Positions 17,568 to 28,130 of a stretch of 64,000 bases of DNA are shown piece after piece. The stretch is from Actinomycetes bacterium (GTDB lineage Bacteria > Actinomycetota > Actinomycetes > Streptosporangiales > Streptosporangiaceae): positions 1 to 64,000 of the forward strand of contig JAJYTD010000009.1 in NCBI GenBank assembly GCA_021793235.1, read 5' to 3'. A program made the position numbers and the translations under genes. The first letter of the stretch is position 1. Each line of letters begins with the position of its first letter. The notes below the pieces were generated by a model. That model had not been told where the DNA came from, searched no databases, and was given only the letters and a program-made list of their open reading frames with translations.

Positions 17568-19156
17568 TGAGCGCGACCGGCGAGGCCGCAGCACACGCGC
17601 CGGTGGAGGAGGGGCCGCAGTTGCCGGTGGCGCCCGGCCCGGCGCGGTTCCTGGTGCTGTTCGCCGTGTTCGTGTGCGCCGCGTGCGGACTGGTGTACGA
17701 GCTCGCCCTGGTCGCGCTGGGCAGTTATCTGCTGGGCGACACCATCGTGCAGGCGTCGATCGTGCTGTCGGTGATGGTGTTCGCCATGGGGATGGGGTCG
17801 CTGGCCGCCAAGCGCCTCACCGGCCGCCCCGCGTTCTGGTTCGCGGTGGTCGAAGGGGCGCTGTCGCTCGTCGGCGGGCTGTCGGTGCTCGCGCTCTATG
17901 CCGCGTTCGCGTGGTTCTCGCTGTACCAGCCGGCGCTGGTGCTGATCGCGTTCCTCATCGGCGCGCTGATCGGCGCGGAGATCCCGCTGCTGATGACGCT
18001 GCTGCAGCGCATCCGCAGACAGGAAGCGGCCAGCGCGGCGGCCGACATGTTCGCCGCCGACTACGTCGGCGGGCTGATCGGCGGCCTGGCGTTCCCGTTC
18101 GCGCTGCTCCCGGTGTTCGGGCTGCTCGAAGGAGCGCTGCTGGTGGGCGCCCTGAACGCGGTCGTGGGCATGTGGATCGTGCTCTGGCTGTTCGGCCGCT
18201 CGCTGCCGTTGCGGGCCCGCACGCTGCCCGCGATCGGTCTGGTGCTGGTCCTGGCGGTGCTCGCGGGCGGGTTCGTGCTGTCGGGGCGGTTCGAGGTGAG
18301 CGCCCGCCAGGCGCTGTACCGCGACCCCGTGGTGCACGCCGAACGCTCCGACTACCAGGAGATCGTGCTCACCCGGACACTGGACGGCTCCGATACCCGG
18401 CTGTTCCTCAACGGGGACCTGCAGTTCAGTTCGCAGGACGAGTACCGCTACCACGAGGCGCTGGTGCATCCGGCGATGAACGGAACGCACAGTGACGTGC
18501 TGGTGCTGGGCGGCGGCGACGGCCTGGCGCTGCGCGAGATCCTCGGCTACGACGGCGTCGAACGGGTCACCCTGGTCGACCTGGACCCCGCCGTCACCCG
18601 GCTGGCCCGCACCCACCCCGAGATCACGGAACTGAACGAAGGGGCGTTCGAGGACGAACGGGTGAACGCGGTCAGCGCTGACGCGTTCAACTGGCTGCGG
18701 GACAACAGGCAGCGCTTCGATGTGATCGTCGCGGACCTGCCCGACCCCGATGACGTGGGCACCGCGAAACTGTACTCCGTCGAGTTCTACGCGCTGGCCG
18801 AGCGGGCGCTGGCGGGCAAAGGCCGGATGGTCGTGCAGGCGGGGTCGCCGTTCTTCGCGCCGGACGCCTACTGGAGTGTCGGCGCCGGGCTCGCCGACGC
18901 GGGATGGGCGGCCAGCCCGTACAACGTCGACGTGCCCAGTTTCGGCAACTGGGGGTACTTCCTTGCCGCGCGGGGCGAGCACGCACCAGAGGTGGCGCTG
19001 CCAAAGGAGCATCCACGGCTGCGGTTCCTGGACGACGTCACTCTGGAGGCCGCCACGGTCTTTCCCAAGGACCGCCGCCCCACCGGTGCGGAGCCGTCCA
19101 CTCTCCTTTCCCCCCGCATCATCGACTACCACCGCGGCGCTTGGCAGGGGTACTGA
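17567..19156 (+). CDS. Membrane-embedded polyamine aminopropyltransferase (spermidine-synthase-like)
   Basis: 529 aa from ATG 17567. The N-terminal 240 residues contain about seven membrane helices (for example FLVLFAVFVCAACGLVYELAL). The C-terminal half is a Rossmann aminopropyltransferase domain with GGGDG in VLVLGGGDGLALREIL, the acidic D-L-D after strand 2, and VIVADLPDPDDVG, the position of the catalytic aspartate. The fold transfers an aminopropyl group from decarboxylated S-adenosylmethionine to an amine; a membrane-fused form may act on an unusual acceptor. It is the last gene of the DUF4178 operon, and no speD-type decarboxylase is nearby. Confidence 0.9.
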   Translation: MSATGEAAAHAPVEEGPQLPVAPGPARFLVLFAVFVCAACGLVYELALVALGSYLLGDTIVQASIVLSVMVFAMGMGSLAAKRLTGRPAFWFAVVEGALSLVGGLSVLALYAAFAWFSLYQPALVLIAFLIGALIGAEIPLLMTLLQRIRRQEAASAAADMFAADYVGGLIGGLAFPFALLPVFGLLEGALLVGALNAVVGMWIVLWLFGRSLPLRARTLPAIGLVLVLAVLAGGFVLSGRFEVSARQALYRDPVVHAERSDYQEIVLTRTLDGSDTRLFLNGDLQFSSQDEYRYHEALVHPAMNGTHSDVLVLGGGDGLALREILGYDGVERVTLVDLDPAVTRLARTHPEITELNEGAFEDERVNAVSADAFNWLRDNRQRFDVIVADLPDPDDVGTAKLYSVEFYALAERALAGKGRMVVQAGSPFFAPDAYWSVGAGLADAGWAASPYNVDVPSFGNWGYFLAARGEHAPEVALPKEHPRLRFLDDVTLEAATVFPKDRRPTGAEPSTLLSPRIIDYHRGAWQGY

Positions 19157-19214
19157 GCAGGCCGGGGCCGGACACCACGCCCGCGGTGCCCGGCCCCGCT
19201 CCGGCGCCGGGCCG

Positions 19215-20018
19215 CTACTGCTCGGGGGCTGAGGACGGCTTGCGGGTGTTGGGGGCGATGGGGGTGTCGGCGCCCTTGCGCAGGCCGATCTTGGATCCCA
19301 GCCAGACCAGCGGGTCGTACTTGCGGTCGGCCACCCGCTCCTTGAGCGGGATCAGCCCGTTATCGGTGATCTTGATGTGCTCCGGGCACACCTCGGTGCA
19401 GCACTTGGTGATGTTGCAGTAGCCCAGCCCGAACTCCTCTTGGGAGATCGTGCGCCGGTCGGCGGTGTCCTCCGGGTGCATCTCCAGCTCGGTCACCCGT
19501 ATCAGGTAGCGCGGCCCGGAGAAGTGCTCCTTGTTCTCCTCGTGGTCGCGGATCACGTGGCACACGTTCTGGCACAGGAAGCACTCGATGCACTTGCGGA
19601 ACTCCTGAGAGCGCTCCACGTCGGCCTGCGCCATCCGGAAGTCGCCCGGCTCCGTGCCCGGGTCGGGGGTGAACGAGGGGATCTCCCGCGCCTTCTGGTA
19701 GTTGAACGACACATCGCAGACCAGGTCGCGGATGACGGGGAAGGTCCGCATCGGGGTGATCGTTATGGGCTCTTCCGGTTCGAACGTGCTCATCCGCGTC
19801 ATGCAGGACAGCCGGGGCCGCCCGTTGATCTCCACCGAGCACGAACCGCACTTGCCGGCCTTGCAGTTCCACCGCACCGCGAGGTCGGGGACCTGGGTCG
19901 CCTGCAACCGGTGCAGGACGTCGAGGACGACCTCGCCCTCGTTCACCTCCACCTCATAGTGGACCAGTTCGCCCTCACCACTGCCGCGCCATACCCGAAA
20001 CGTCCGCTTGGTGGTCAT
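19215..20018 (-). CDS. sdhB: Succinate dehydrogenase/fumarate reductase iron-sulfur subunit (locus 1)
   Basis: 267 aa from ATG 20018, overlapping the sdhA stop by 4 nt (ATGA). [2Fe-2S] ligands are in WNCKAGKCGSCSVEING; [4Fe-4S] and [3Fe-4S] ligands are in CIECFLCQNVCH and CNITKCCTEVCPEH. It carries electrons from the flavoprotein to the membrane quinone site. Together with 20015 and 22071 it forms an SdhC-A-B order on the minus strand, like the Sdh1 complex of mycobacteria. A longer C-terminal tail (KGADTPIAPNTRKPSSAPEQ) distinguishes it from the locus-2 copy. Confidence 0.95.
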   Translation of the reverse strand: MTTKRTFRVWRGSGEGELVHYEVEVNEGEVVLDVLHRLQATQVPDLAVRWNCKAGKCGSCSVEINGRPRLSCMTRMSTFEPEEPITITPMRTFPVIRDLVCDVSFNYQKAREIPSFTPDPGTEPGDFRMAQADVERSQEFRKCIECFLCQNVCHVIRDHEENKEHFSGPRYLIRVTELEMHPEDTADRRTISQEEFGLGYCNITKCCTEVCPEHIKITDNGLIPLKERVADRKYDPLVWLGSKIGLRKGADTPIAPNTRKPSSAPEQ

Positions 20019-21973
20019 GATTCATCCTCCTTCGCCGACGCCGCTTCTTCTGTGGGGCCGCCGTGCCCGTCCGGGTCGACCGAGGCCCCGGTCCGTTCGG
20101 TACCGGACAGCTCCTCGTCGGTGAGGTACTTGGCGAGCTCCTCACGTTCGAACAGCTCCATCAGGTCGGGCCGGAGGGGGGCGAGCGGCTGGCGGCGCTG
20201 GTCGACGCGGCCTTCGCGCAGATAGGTGACCAGGTTGATCCGGCGCCACTCGGGGGACATGGCCGGGTAGTCGTCGCGGGTGTGGCCGCCGCGCGACTCC
20301 GTCCGCTCCAGTGCCGCCCGCGCGATGGCCTCCGAGACGAGCAGCATGTTCGGCAGATCCAGCGCCAGGTGCCAGCCGGGGTTGTAGATGGTTCCGCCCT
20401 CGGCGCGCACACCGGCCGCGCGCTCTCGCAGCTTGTCCAGCGACTCCAGGGCCTGCTCGATCTCCGGGCCGCGCCGGATGATGCCGACCAGGTCGTTCAT
20501 GGTCTGCTGGATCTCCTGGTGCAGCGCGTAGGGGTCCTCACCGGTCTTCCGCTCCAGCGGGGCACGCACCTCCTCCTGCGCGCGCCGTATTTCCGCTTCG
20601 GCGACCGCGGGCCGGGCGTCGCCGAGCTCGTCAAGGTAGGCGGCCGCGCCCAGCCCGCATCGGCGGCCGAACACCAGCAGGTCCGACAGGGAGTTGCCGC
20701 CCAGCCGGTTGGAGCCGTGCATGCCTCCGGCCACCTCGCCGGCGGCGAACAGGCCGGGCACCAGCGCCGCACCGGTGTCGGCGTCGACCTCGATGCCGCC
20801 CATCACGTAGTGGCAGGTGGGCCCGACCTCCATGGGTTCGGCGGTGATGTCCACGTCGGCCAGTTCCCGGAACTGGTGGTACATCGACGGCAGCCGCCGG
20901 GTGATCTCCTCGGCCGGAAGCCGGGTGGAGACGTCCAGGAAGACGCCCCCGTGCGGGGAGCCCCGGCCTTCCTTGACTTCGGTGTTGATGGCGCGGGCCA
21001 CCTCGTCGCGGGGCAGCAGTTCTGGCGGGCGCCGGTGCTCGGCGGGAGCGGTGTACCAGCCGTCGGCCTCCTCTTCGGTCTCGGCGTACTGGGAGCGGAA
21101 CACGTCGGGGACGTAGCGGAACATGAACCGCTCGCCCTCGGAGTTGCGCAGTACACCGCCGTCACCGCGGACCGACTCGGTGACCAGGATGCCCTTCACC
21201 GACGGCGGCCAGACCATCCCGGTGGGGTGGAACTGCACGAACTCCATGTTCAGCAGGGTCGCCCCGGCGCGCAGCGCGAGCGCGTGCCCGTCTCCTGTGT
21301 ACTCCCAGGAGTTCGAGGTGACTTTGAACGATTTGCCGATGCCGCCGGTGGCGAGGATGACCGCCGGCGCCTCGAAGAGCACGAAGTCGCCGGTCTCGCG
21401 GATGTAGCCGAACGCGCCGGCGATGCGGTCGCCGTCCTTGAGCAGCTCGGTGATGGTGGTCTCGGCATAGACCTTGAGCATGGATTCCGGGTGGCCGAAC
21501 TCGGCGGCGTCGGCCTGCTGCAGCTGCACCACCCGCTGCTGGAGGGTGCGGATCAGCTCCAGGCCGGTCCGGTCGCCTACGTGGGCCAGGCGCGGGTACT
21601 CGTGGCCGCCGAAGTTGCGCTGGCTGATCCGGCCGTCCTTGGTGCGGTCGAACAGCGCGCCCCAGTACTCCAGTTCGAGGATGCGCTGGGGCGCCTCCTG
21701 GGCGTGCAGTTCGGCCATGCGCGGATCGTTTAAGAATTTGCCGCCGCGGATGGTGTCGCGGAAGTGCACTTGCCAGTGGTCATCGGAGTTGACGTTGCCG
21801 AGCGCGGCGGCGGCGCCGCCCTCGGCCATGACGGTGTGGGCCTTGCCGAAGAGCGATTTGGAGATGATCGCGGTCTTCTTGCCCTGCTGGCGTGCCTCGA
21901 TCGCGGCGCGAAGGCCGGCGCCTCCGGCCCCGATCACCACCACGTCGTAGGAATGCCGTGTTATCTCGGACAT
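20015..21973 (-). CDS. sdhA: Succinate dehydrogenase flavoprotein subunit (locus 1)
   Basis: 652 aa from ATG 21973. The N-terminal FAD motif is VIGAGGAGLRAAIEA, and the covalent-flavin histidine lies in FGKAHTVMAEGGAAAA. The substrate-site regions HPTGM and GGMHGSNRLGGNSLSDLLVFG are intact. It oxidises succinate to fumarate in the cytoplasmic domain of complex II. It overlaps sdhB and lies 97 nt after the membrane-subunit gene. It belongs to a different subtype from the copy at 25101, as judged by its length and active-site surroundings. Confidence 0.96.
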   Translation of the reverse strand: MSEITRHSYDVVVIGAGGAGLRAAIEARQQGKKTAIISKSLFGKAHTVMAEGGAAAALGNVNSDDHWQVHFRDTIRGGKFLNDPRMAELHAQEAPQRILELEYWGALFDRTKDGRISQRNFGGHEYPRLAHVGDRTGLELIRTLQQRVVQLQQADAAEFGHPESMLKVYAETTITELLKDGDRIAGAFGYIRETGDFVLFEAPAVILATGGIGKSFKVTSNSWEYTGDGHALALRAGATLLNMEFVQFHPTGMVWPPSVKGILVTESVRGDGGVLRNSEGERFMFRYVPDVFRSQYAETEEEADGWYTAPAEHRRPPELLPRDEVARAINTEVKEGRGSPHGGVFLDVSTRLPAEEITRRLPSMYHQFRELADVDITAEPMEVGPTCHYVMGGIEVDADTGAALVPGLFAAGEVAGGMHGSNRLGGNSLSDLLVFGRRCGLGAAAYLDELGDARPAVAEAEIRRAQEEVRAPLERKTGEDPYALHQEIQQTMNDLVGIIRRGPEIEQALESLDKLRERAAGVRAEGGTIYNPGWHLALDLPNMLLVSEAIARAALERTESRGGHTRDDYPAMSPEWRRINLVTYLREGRVDQRRQPLAPLRPDLMELFEREELAKYLTDEELSGTERTGASVDPDGHGGPTEEAASAKEDES

Positions 21974-22070
21974 CTCTGTGACTTTCGGTTGCGTCGATGT
22001 TCGCGGCGTTGCGGGTCTTCCGCGCGGCGCATGGCGCGGTCACCGGTGTATCCGCGGTTGGAGGGGATGG

Positions 22071-22892
22071 TCAGTTGAAGATCCGCAGATCGGTGATCAC
22101 TCCGCTGGCCACCAGAGCGACGTAGAGGTCGGTCAGCATCAGCGTCCCCAGAGTGACCCAGGCGAACGTCATGTGCCAGGGGTTGATCCGGGAGATCTGT
22201 GTCCACATCCAGTAGCGGACGGGGTTGGAGCCGAAGCTCTTCAGCCGCCCGCCGAAGACGTGTCGGCAGGAGTGGCAGCTGAGCGTGTAGCACCAGAGCA
22301 GCACCACGTTGGTGAACAGGATCAGGTTGCCGACACCGATGCCGACCCCGCCGTTCTCACCGCCGAACAGCAGTGCGGCGAAGGCGTCGTAGGTGTTGAT
22401 CAGGGCGATGAGGAACGCCGCGTAGAAGAAGTAGCGGTGCAGGTTCTGCCCGAGCATCGGGAAGCGGGACTCGCCGGTGTAGCGGGCGTGCGGCTCTCGT
22501 ACGGCGCAGGCGGTGGGCGCCTGCCAGATCGAGCGGTAGTAGGCCTTGCGGTAGTAGTAGCAGGTGAAGCGGAAGAGCAGCAGGAACGGCATGCTGACTA
22601 TGGCGTAGGGGATGAACCACGGGAACTCCCACGGCAGCGTGCCGAAGATCGCCGACCCCGGTTCGCACTGTGCCGCCAGGCAGGGAGAGTAGAACGGGGT
22701 CAGGTAATGGTGTTCGGCCACCCAGTAGTGGTCTTGTTGGAAGACCCGGGCTGTCGCATAGACGAGGAATACGGCCAGCCCCAAAGCGGTGAGCAGTGGG
22801 CCGAGCCACCATCGGTCCGTGCGGAATGTGCGTTGCGATATGTGCGCGCGCGTGGCGTTTGGATTTTCCGGCGGGGGAAGCGTCGATGTCAT
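22071..22892 (-). CDS. sdhC: Succinate dehydrogenase membrane-anchor subunit (Sdh1 type)
   Basis: 273 aa from ATG 22892. About five membrane helices (GPLLTALGLAVFLVYATARVF, FIPYAIVSMPFLLLFRF, YFFYAAFLIALINTYDAFAALLF, LILFTNVVLLWCYTLSCHSCRHVFG, MTFAWVTLGTLMLTDLYVAL) with several histidines available as heme or quinone ligands. The position before sdhA and sdhB, and the resemblance to the large single anchor of mycobacterial Sdh1, support the call. The upstream 484-nt AT-richer region holds several palindromes and probably its promoter. Confidence 0.87.
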   Translation of the reverse strand: MTSTLPPPENPNATRAHISQRTFRTDRWWLGPLLTALGLAVFLVYATARVFQQDHYWVAEHHYLTPFYSPCLAAQCEPGSAIFGTLPWEFPWFIPYAIVSMPFLLLFRFTCYYYRKAYYRSIWQAPTACAVREPHARYTGESRFPMLGQNLHRYFFYAAFLIALINTYDAFAALLFGGENGGVGIGVGNLILFTNVVLLWCYTLSCHSCRHVFGGRLKSFGSNPVRYWMWTQISRINPWHMTFAWVTLGTLMLTDLYVALVASGVITDLRIFN

Positions 22893-23111
22893 TCCCGGCG
22901 TTCTCCATCTCGGGCGGAGAGCATGCCGGGCTGGTCTGGGCGAGCGGGCTCCGGGTGCTCTCAGCCGCGTGATCAGGCAGTGCGGATGGGTGAAGAGGCC
23001 GGCAGCGGGACGGCCGGACGCGGCGGTCCGGCCATGGTTGCGCGACCTCTTAGGGAAGCCACGTTAGGCCGGGGTGATCACGAATTCAGCAAGAAATTCC
23101 CGCGAAATGGA

Positions 23112-23127
23112 TGTGAAAAATGCCACC
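23112..23127. promoter_or_regulatory. CRP-like half-conserved site
   Basis: TGTGA, six bases, then CCACC: the GTG-N8-CAC core of a CRP/FNR-type site is kept but the outer bases are not. A Rex or CRP-type regulator of respiration is possible. Confidence 0.3.
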
Positions 23128-23171
23128 CTCGATATTTGGTGGGGGGATGTTTATTAATAAAAGTGGCATTT
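23118..23171. repeat. Perfect 9-bp inverted repeat
   Basis: AAATGCCAC (23118-23126) is mirrored by GTGGCATTT (23163-23171), 36 nt apart, flanking the AT-rich TTTATTAATAAA core. The layout suggests two operator half-sites around a promoter. Confidence 0.5.
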
Positions 23172-23195
23172 GTGGCTAATGCGGGTTATGTCGCC

Positions 23196-23208
23196 ATTTA
23201 CGGTAAAT
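23196..23208. promoter_or_regulatory. 13-bp palindrome ATTTACGGTAAAT
   Basis: Perfect palindrome around a central G in the Sdh1 upstream region; a candidate binding site for an unidentified regulator. Confidence 0.5.
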
Positions 23209-23376
23209 AGGGTATATGTGGTGAATCGGACGGAGGGCGGGTTGGTAAGTCCAGCCTTCATTGGCAAATTTATCGCCTTTGGCGCGGCGGCTTCGGCGCG
23301 GAATGGCGTCGGCCGGTGTGATCCGCCGCTCACCGGTGCGGGCGGCGCGGGGCACGAGCCCGGGGCGGGAACGGTC

Positions 23377-24318
23377 TCAGGCGCCGAGGGGGGCGATGAC
23401 CTCCAGGTCCCCAGCCAGTTCGTCGCGGGTGAGGTGGGTCAGGTAGGTCATCAGGTGGTGGCGGAACGCCTTGGCCGCATGGGAGGGGTCGACGTCCTTG
23501 CGGTGGGCCAAGGCGATGGTGCGCAGCAGGCGCGGCCGGACAAGGGGGGTCCCCCGCAGGCCGGGGCGGTTCTTCAGCACCATGCTCGGGACGACGGCGA
23601 TGCCCAGACCGGCCTCGACGAAGCGGAGCACGGCGTCCATCTCACCGCCCTCGACCGCGAGCCGGGGCTCGAACCCCGCGGCGCGGCAGGCGTGCAGGGT
23701 GGCCTCGCGGACGTCGTATCCGCGCCGGAACATCACCAGCGGCTGGTCGCGCAACTCGGTGATGCGCATCGACGTGCGGTCGCGGAGGGAGGGGTCGTCC
23801 GCGGCGCTGACCACGACCAGGTTCTCGCGCAGGATCGGCGTTGTCACGAACGCGGGGTCGTTGCTCTGCAGCGGGAGGATGATCAGCGCGAGGTCGAGTT
23901 CGCCCTTGCCCAGGGCACGGATCAGATCCCGCGAGCCGCTCTCCTGCACCTGGAGTTCGACACCGGGGAAGCGGCCGTGGAATCCGGCGAGCGCGTCGGC
24001 GAGGAGGCCGCCGCACAGCGACGGCGTGGCGCCGAGCCGGACCCGGCCCCTGCGCATGCCGGCCAGTTCCTGGACCTCGCGCCGGGCGGTCTCCACGTCG
24101 GTGACGATACGCTGCGCGAGCGGCAGCAGCACCTCGCCGGCCGGAGTCAGTGTGATATTTCCCCGGGCACGGCTGAATAACGGTGCTCCCAGCTCCTCCT
24201 CGAGGTTGCGGATCTGCTTGCTCAGGCTGGGCTGCGCAACGCGCGAAACCTCTGCTGCGCGGGTGAAATGGCGTGTTTCGGCCACCGCGAGGAAGTATGT
24301 GAGCTGCTGGAACTGCAT
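23377..24318 (-). CDS. LysR-family transcriptional regulator
   Basis: 313 aa from ATG 24318. The N-terminal winged helix-turn-helix is typical (LTYFLAVAETRHFTRAAEVSRVAQPSLSKQIRNLEEELG), followed by a two-lobed effector domain. It is divergent from the second SDH operon (start 24399), with a perfect 19-bp dyad in the 80-bp gap. LysR regulators classically control the divergent operon and themselves, so it should set expression of sdhCAB in response to a small organic acid (inference). It also lies between the two SDH loci and might coordinate them. Confidence 0.92.
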   Translation of the reverse strand: MQFQQLTYFLAVAETRHFTRAAEVSRVAQPSLSKQIRNLEEELGAPLFSRARGNITLTPAGEVLLPLAQRIVTDVETARREVQELAGMRRGRVRLGATPSLCGGLLADALAGFHGRFPGVELQVQESGSRDLIRALGKGELDLALIILPLQSNDPAFVTTPILRENLVVVSAADDPSLRDRTSMRITELRDQPLVMFRRGYDVREATLHACRAAGFEPRLAVEGGEMDAVLRFVEAGLGIAVVPSMVLKNRPGLRGTPLVRPRLLRTIALAHRKDVDPSHAAKAFRHHLMTYLTHLTRDELAGDLEVIAPLGA

Positions 24319-24321
24319 AGT

Positions 24322-24340
24322 CCATAGCCTATGGCTATGG
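24322..24340. promoter_or_regulatory. LysR-type operator CCATAGCC-TAT-GGCTATGG
   Basis: Perfect 8-bp arms around TAT, starting 4 nt before the LysR start codon and 59 nt before sdhC. It contains the ATAG-N7-CTAT dyad expected of a LysR recognition site. Lying next to the LysR start, it suits autorepression and divergent control. Confidence 0.75.
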
Positions 24341-24398
24341 TCACCAGCATTCCTATGACTTAGACGGAACCGTTAATCAGGATTTAAAGTGACACATC

Positions 24399-25100
24399 GT
24401 GGCGAACAGTACCCTGACCAAACAGCGGTCAACGGCATACAGGTCCACGGTGGCGCTCAAGTCCGCGATGGCGGTCACCGGCGGGATCCTCGTGCTGTTC
24501 TTGATCGCGCATATGTATGGCAACCTGAACGTGTTCGCGGGCCAGGAGGCCTTCGACAGTTACTCACACCACCTGCGCGAACTCGGTGAGCCGATGCTTC
24601 CGCACGGCGGTTTCCTGTGGATCATGCGCGTGGTGCTCCTGGTGAGCATCATCGTGCACGCCTATGCGGCGGCGGTGCTCGCGATACGGGCGAACCGGGC
24701 CCGCCCCGTGCGCTACCAGGCGCGGAAGAGAGTGCAGCGCTCCTACGCCTCCTACACCATGCGCTGGGGCGGCGTGCTGATCGCGCTCTTCGCGATCTTC
24801 CACATCCTGCACCTGACGACCAACCACATCCACCCCGGAGGGGCATTCGACAGCCCCTACGAGCGGTTGGTGGCCGGCTTCCAGCCGGAGTTCTTCTACG
24901 TCACCCTCTTCTACATCCTCTCCGTGATCGCCGTGGGCTTCCACCTGCGGCACGGCATCTGGAGCGCGCTGACCACCCTCGGCGCGAACAAGGCGAGCCG
25001 GGAGCGCCCACTCAACATCATCGCGACGGTGCTCGCGCTGGTCATCACGATCGGCTTCCTGCTCACGCCGCTCTCCGTAACCTTCGGGCTGGTGGAATAA
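24399..25100 (+). CDS. sdhC: Succinate dehydrogenase cytochrome b subunit (locus 2)
   Basis: 233 aa from GTG 24399. Five hydrophobic helices (AVTGGILVLFLIAHMYGNL, FLWIMRVVLLVSIIVHAYAAAVLAI, GGVLIALFAIFHILHLTT, FYVTLFYILSVIAVGFHLRHG, IATVLALVITIGFLLTPL) with histidines placed as heme ligands (IAHMYG, VHAYAA, FHILHL, FHLRHG), as in the Bacillus/Wolinella-type di-heme anchor. This arrangement serves menaquinone-linked complex II. No strong ribosome site precedes the GTG. It overlaps nothing and is followed at once by sdhA. Confidence 0.92.
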   Translation: MANSTLTKQRSTAYRSTVALKSAMAVTGGILVLFLIAHMYGNLNVFAGQEAFDSYSHHLRELGEPMLPHGGFLWIMRVVLLVSIIVHAYAAAVLAIRANRARPVRYQARKRVQRSYASYTMRWGGVLIALFAIFHILHLTTNHIHPGGAFDSPYERLVAGFQPEFFYVTLFYILSVIAVGFHLRHGIWSALTTLGANKASRERPLNIIATVLALVITIGFLLTPLSVTFGLVE

Positions 25101-27037
<1,937 letters not shown>

Positions 27038-27041
<4 letters not shown>

Positions 27042-27787
27042 ACATCACCCTGCGTGTTTGGCGCCAGAAGGGCCGCGACGACAAGGGCCGGATGGTCACC
27101 TACAAGGTCGAGGACGTGTCGCCCGACATGTCCTTCCTGGAGATGCTCGACGTCCTCAACGAGAAGCTCACGCTTGAGGACGAGGACCCGGTGGCGTTCG
27201 ACCACGACTGCCGCGAAGGCATCTGCGGCGCGTGCGGTGTCGTCATCGACGGTGTCGCACACGGCCCGGAGACCACCACGACCTGCCAGCTGCACATGCG
27301 CAGCTTCTCCGACGGAGACGTCATCACCGTGGAGCCGTGGCGGGCCAAGGCGTTCCCCGTGGTCAAGGACCTCGTGGTGGACCGCAGCGCGTTCGACCGC
27401 ATCATCCAGGCCGGCGGCTACATCAGCGCACCGACCGGAACCGCGCCCGACGCCCACGCCATGCCGGTGCCCAAGACCGACGCGGACCGCGCCTTCGACG
27501 CGGCCACCTGCATCGGCTGCGGTGCCTGTGTCGCCGCCTGCCCCAACGCCTCGGGCATGCTGTTCACCGCCGCAAAGGTCACCCACCTGGGTATGCTCCC
27601 GCAGGGGCAGCCCGAGCGGGAGGCCCGCGTGGTCAACATGCTGAACCAGCACGATGAGGAGGACTTCGGCGGCTGCACCAACATCGGCGAGTGCGCCGCG
27701 GTCTGCCCGAAGGGCATCCCGCTGGACACCATCTCCCAGCTCAACCGCGACCTCCTGGGGTCGCTGGCGAGCGGTAAGGCGGAGTAG
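27038..27787 (+). CDS. sdhB: Succinate dehydrogenase iron-sulfur subunit (locus 2)
   Basis: 249 aa from GTG 27038, coupled to sdhA. Cluster ligands are visible in [33 protein letters not shown] and [15 protein letters not shown]. This is a distinct subtype from the locus-1 subunit: the clusters are spaced differently and there is no extended C-terminus. A 15-bp terminator follows 29 nt after the stop, closing the sdhCAB operon. Confidence 0.95.
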
Positions 27788-27816
27788 GAGACCGGAGTCC
27801 GGCCGATTCATAGATC

Positions 27817-27850
27817 AGGGCCGCCCCGCCGTACACGGCGGGGCGGCCCT
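27817..27850 (+). terminator. Intrinsic terminator of sdhCAB
   Basis: A perfect 15-bp stem (27817-27831 with 27836-27850) closed by the loop TACA. There is no marked T-tract, as is usual in actinobacteria. Confidence 0.88.
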
Positions 27851-27883
27851 GCCGTTGATCCAGCGGCGACTCGACTTCCCGCG

Positions 27884-27896
27884 TATACTGGTACCA
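27884..27896 (+). promoter_or_regulatory. Promoter and operator of the toxin-antitoxin pair
   Basis: TATACT (27884-27889) is a good -10 box and overlaps the perfect palindrome CTGGTACCAG (27887-27896 region). An operator on the -10 fits antitoxin autorepression. Confidence 0.55.
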
Positions 27897-27935
27897 GATT
27901 AGGCACCATTGCGGGTGTCAGAGATGAGGATTGGC

Positions 27936-28130
27936 ATGCCTGCACTGAATATCACCTTTACCGAGGATGAGATGGCCCAGCTTCGCGCCGCTGCTGAAGC
28001 GGAAGGGGCCAGCCTGAAGGCGCTTGCCCACGATGCCGTCCTCACCGAGATCCAACGCCGCCGCGTCATGGAAGCGGCGGTCCGCGTTTCCCGCATCTCC
28101 GCCGGGCTCAACAGGAGGCTCGCTCAGTAG
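27936..28130 (+). CDS. Ribbon-helix-helix-like antitoxin
   Basis: 64 aa from ATG 27936, with GAGGA 5 nt upstream; earlier in-frame starts lack a site. An N-terminal strand (ALNITFT) followed by two helices (DEMAQLRAAAEAEG, SLKALAHDAVLTEIQRRRVMEAA) suggests a ribbon-helix-helix DNA-binding dimer, with the C-terminal tail available to neutralise the toxin. The stop TAG overlaps the toxin GTG by one base, the tight coupling expected of a toxin-antitoxin operon. Confidence 0.82.
   Translation: MPALNITFTEDEMAQLRAAAEAEGASLKALAHDAVLTEIQRRRVMEAAVRVSRISAGLNRRLAQ

Larger units (their letters stand above)
22893..23376. other. AT-rich control region of the Sdh1 operon
   Basis: A 484-nt gap between sdhC (minus, starts 22892) and the 3' end of the LysR gene. 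From about 23060 to 23270 it is markedly more AT-rich than the genes around it and carries the palindromes listed below. No gene seen. Confidence 0.55.

Noticed and set aside
17396-19132. A 578-codon open frame on the minus strand
   Set aside because: Antisense to the aminopropyltransferase gene, with a glutamine/histidine/arginine-rich translation and no motif.
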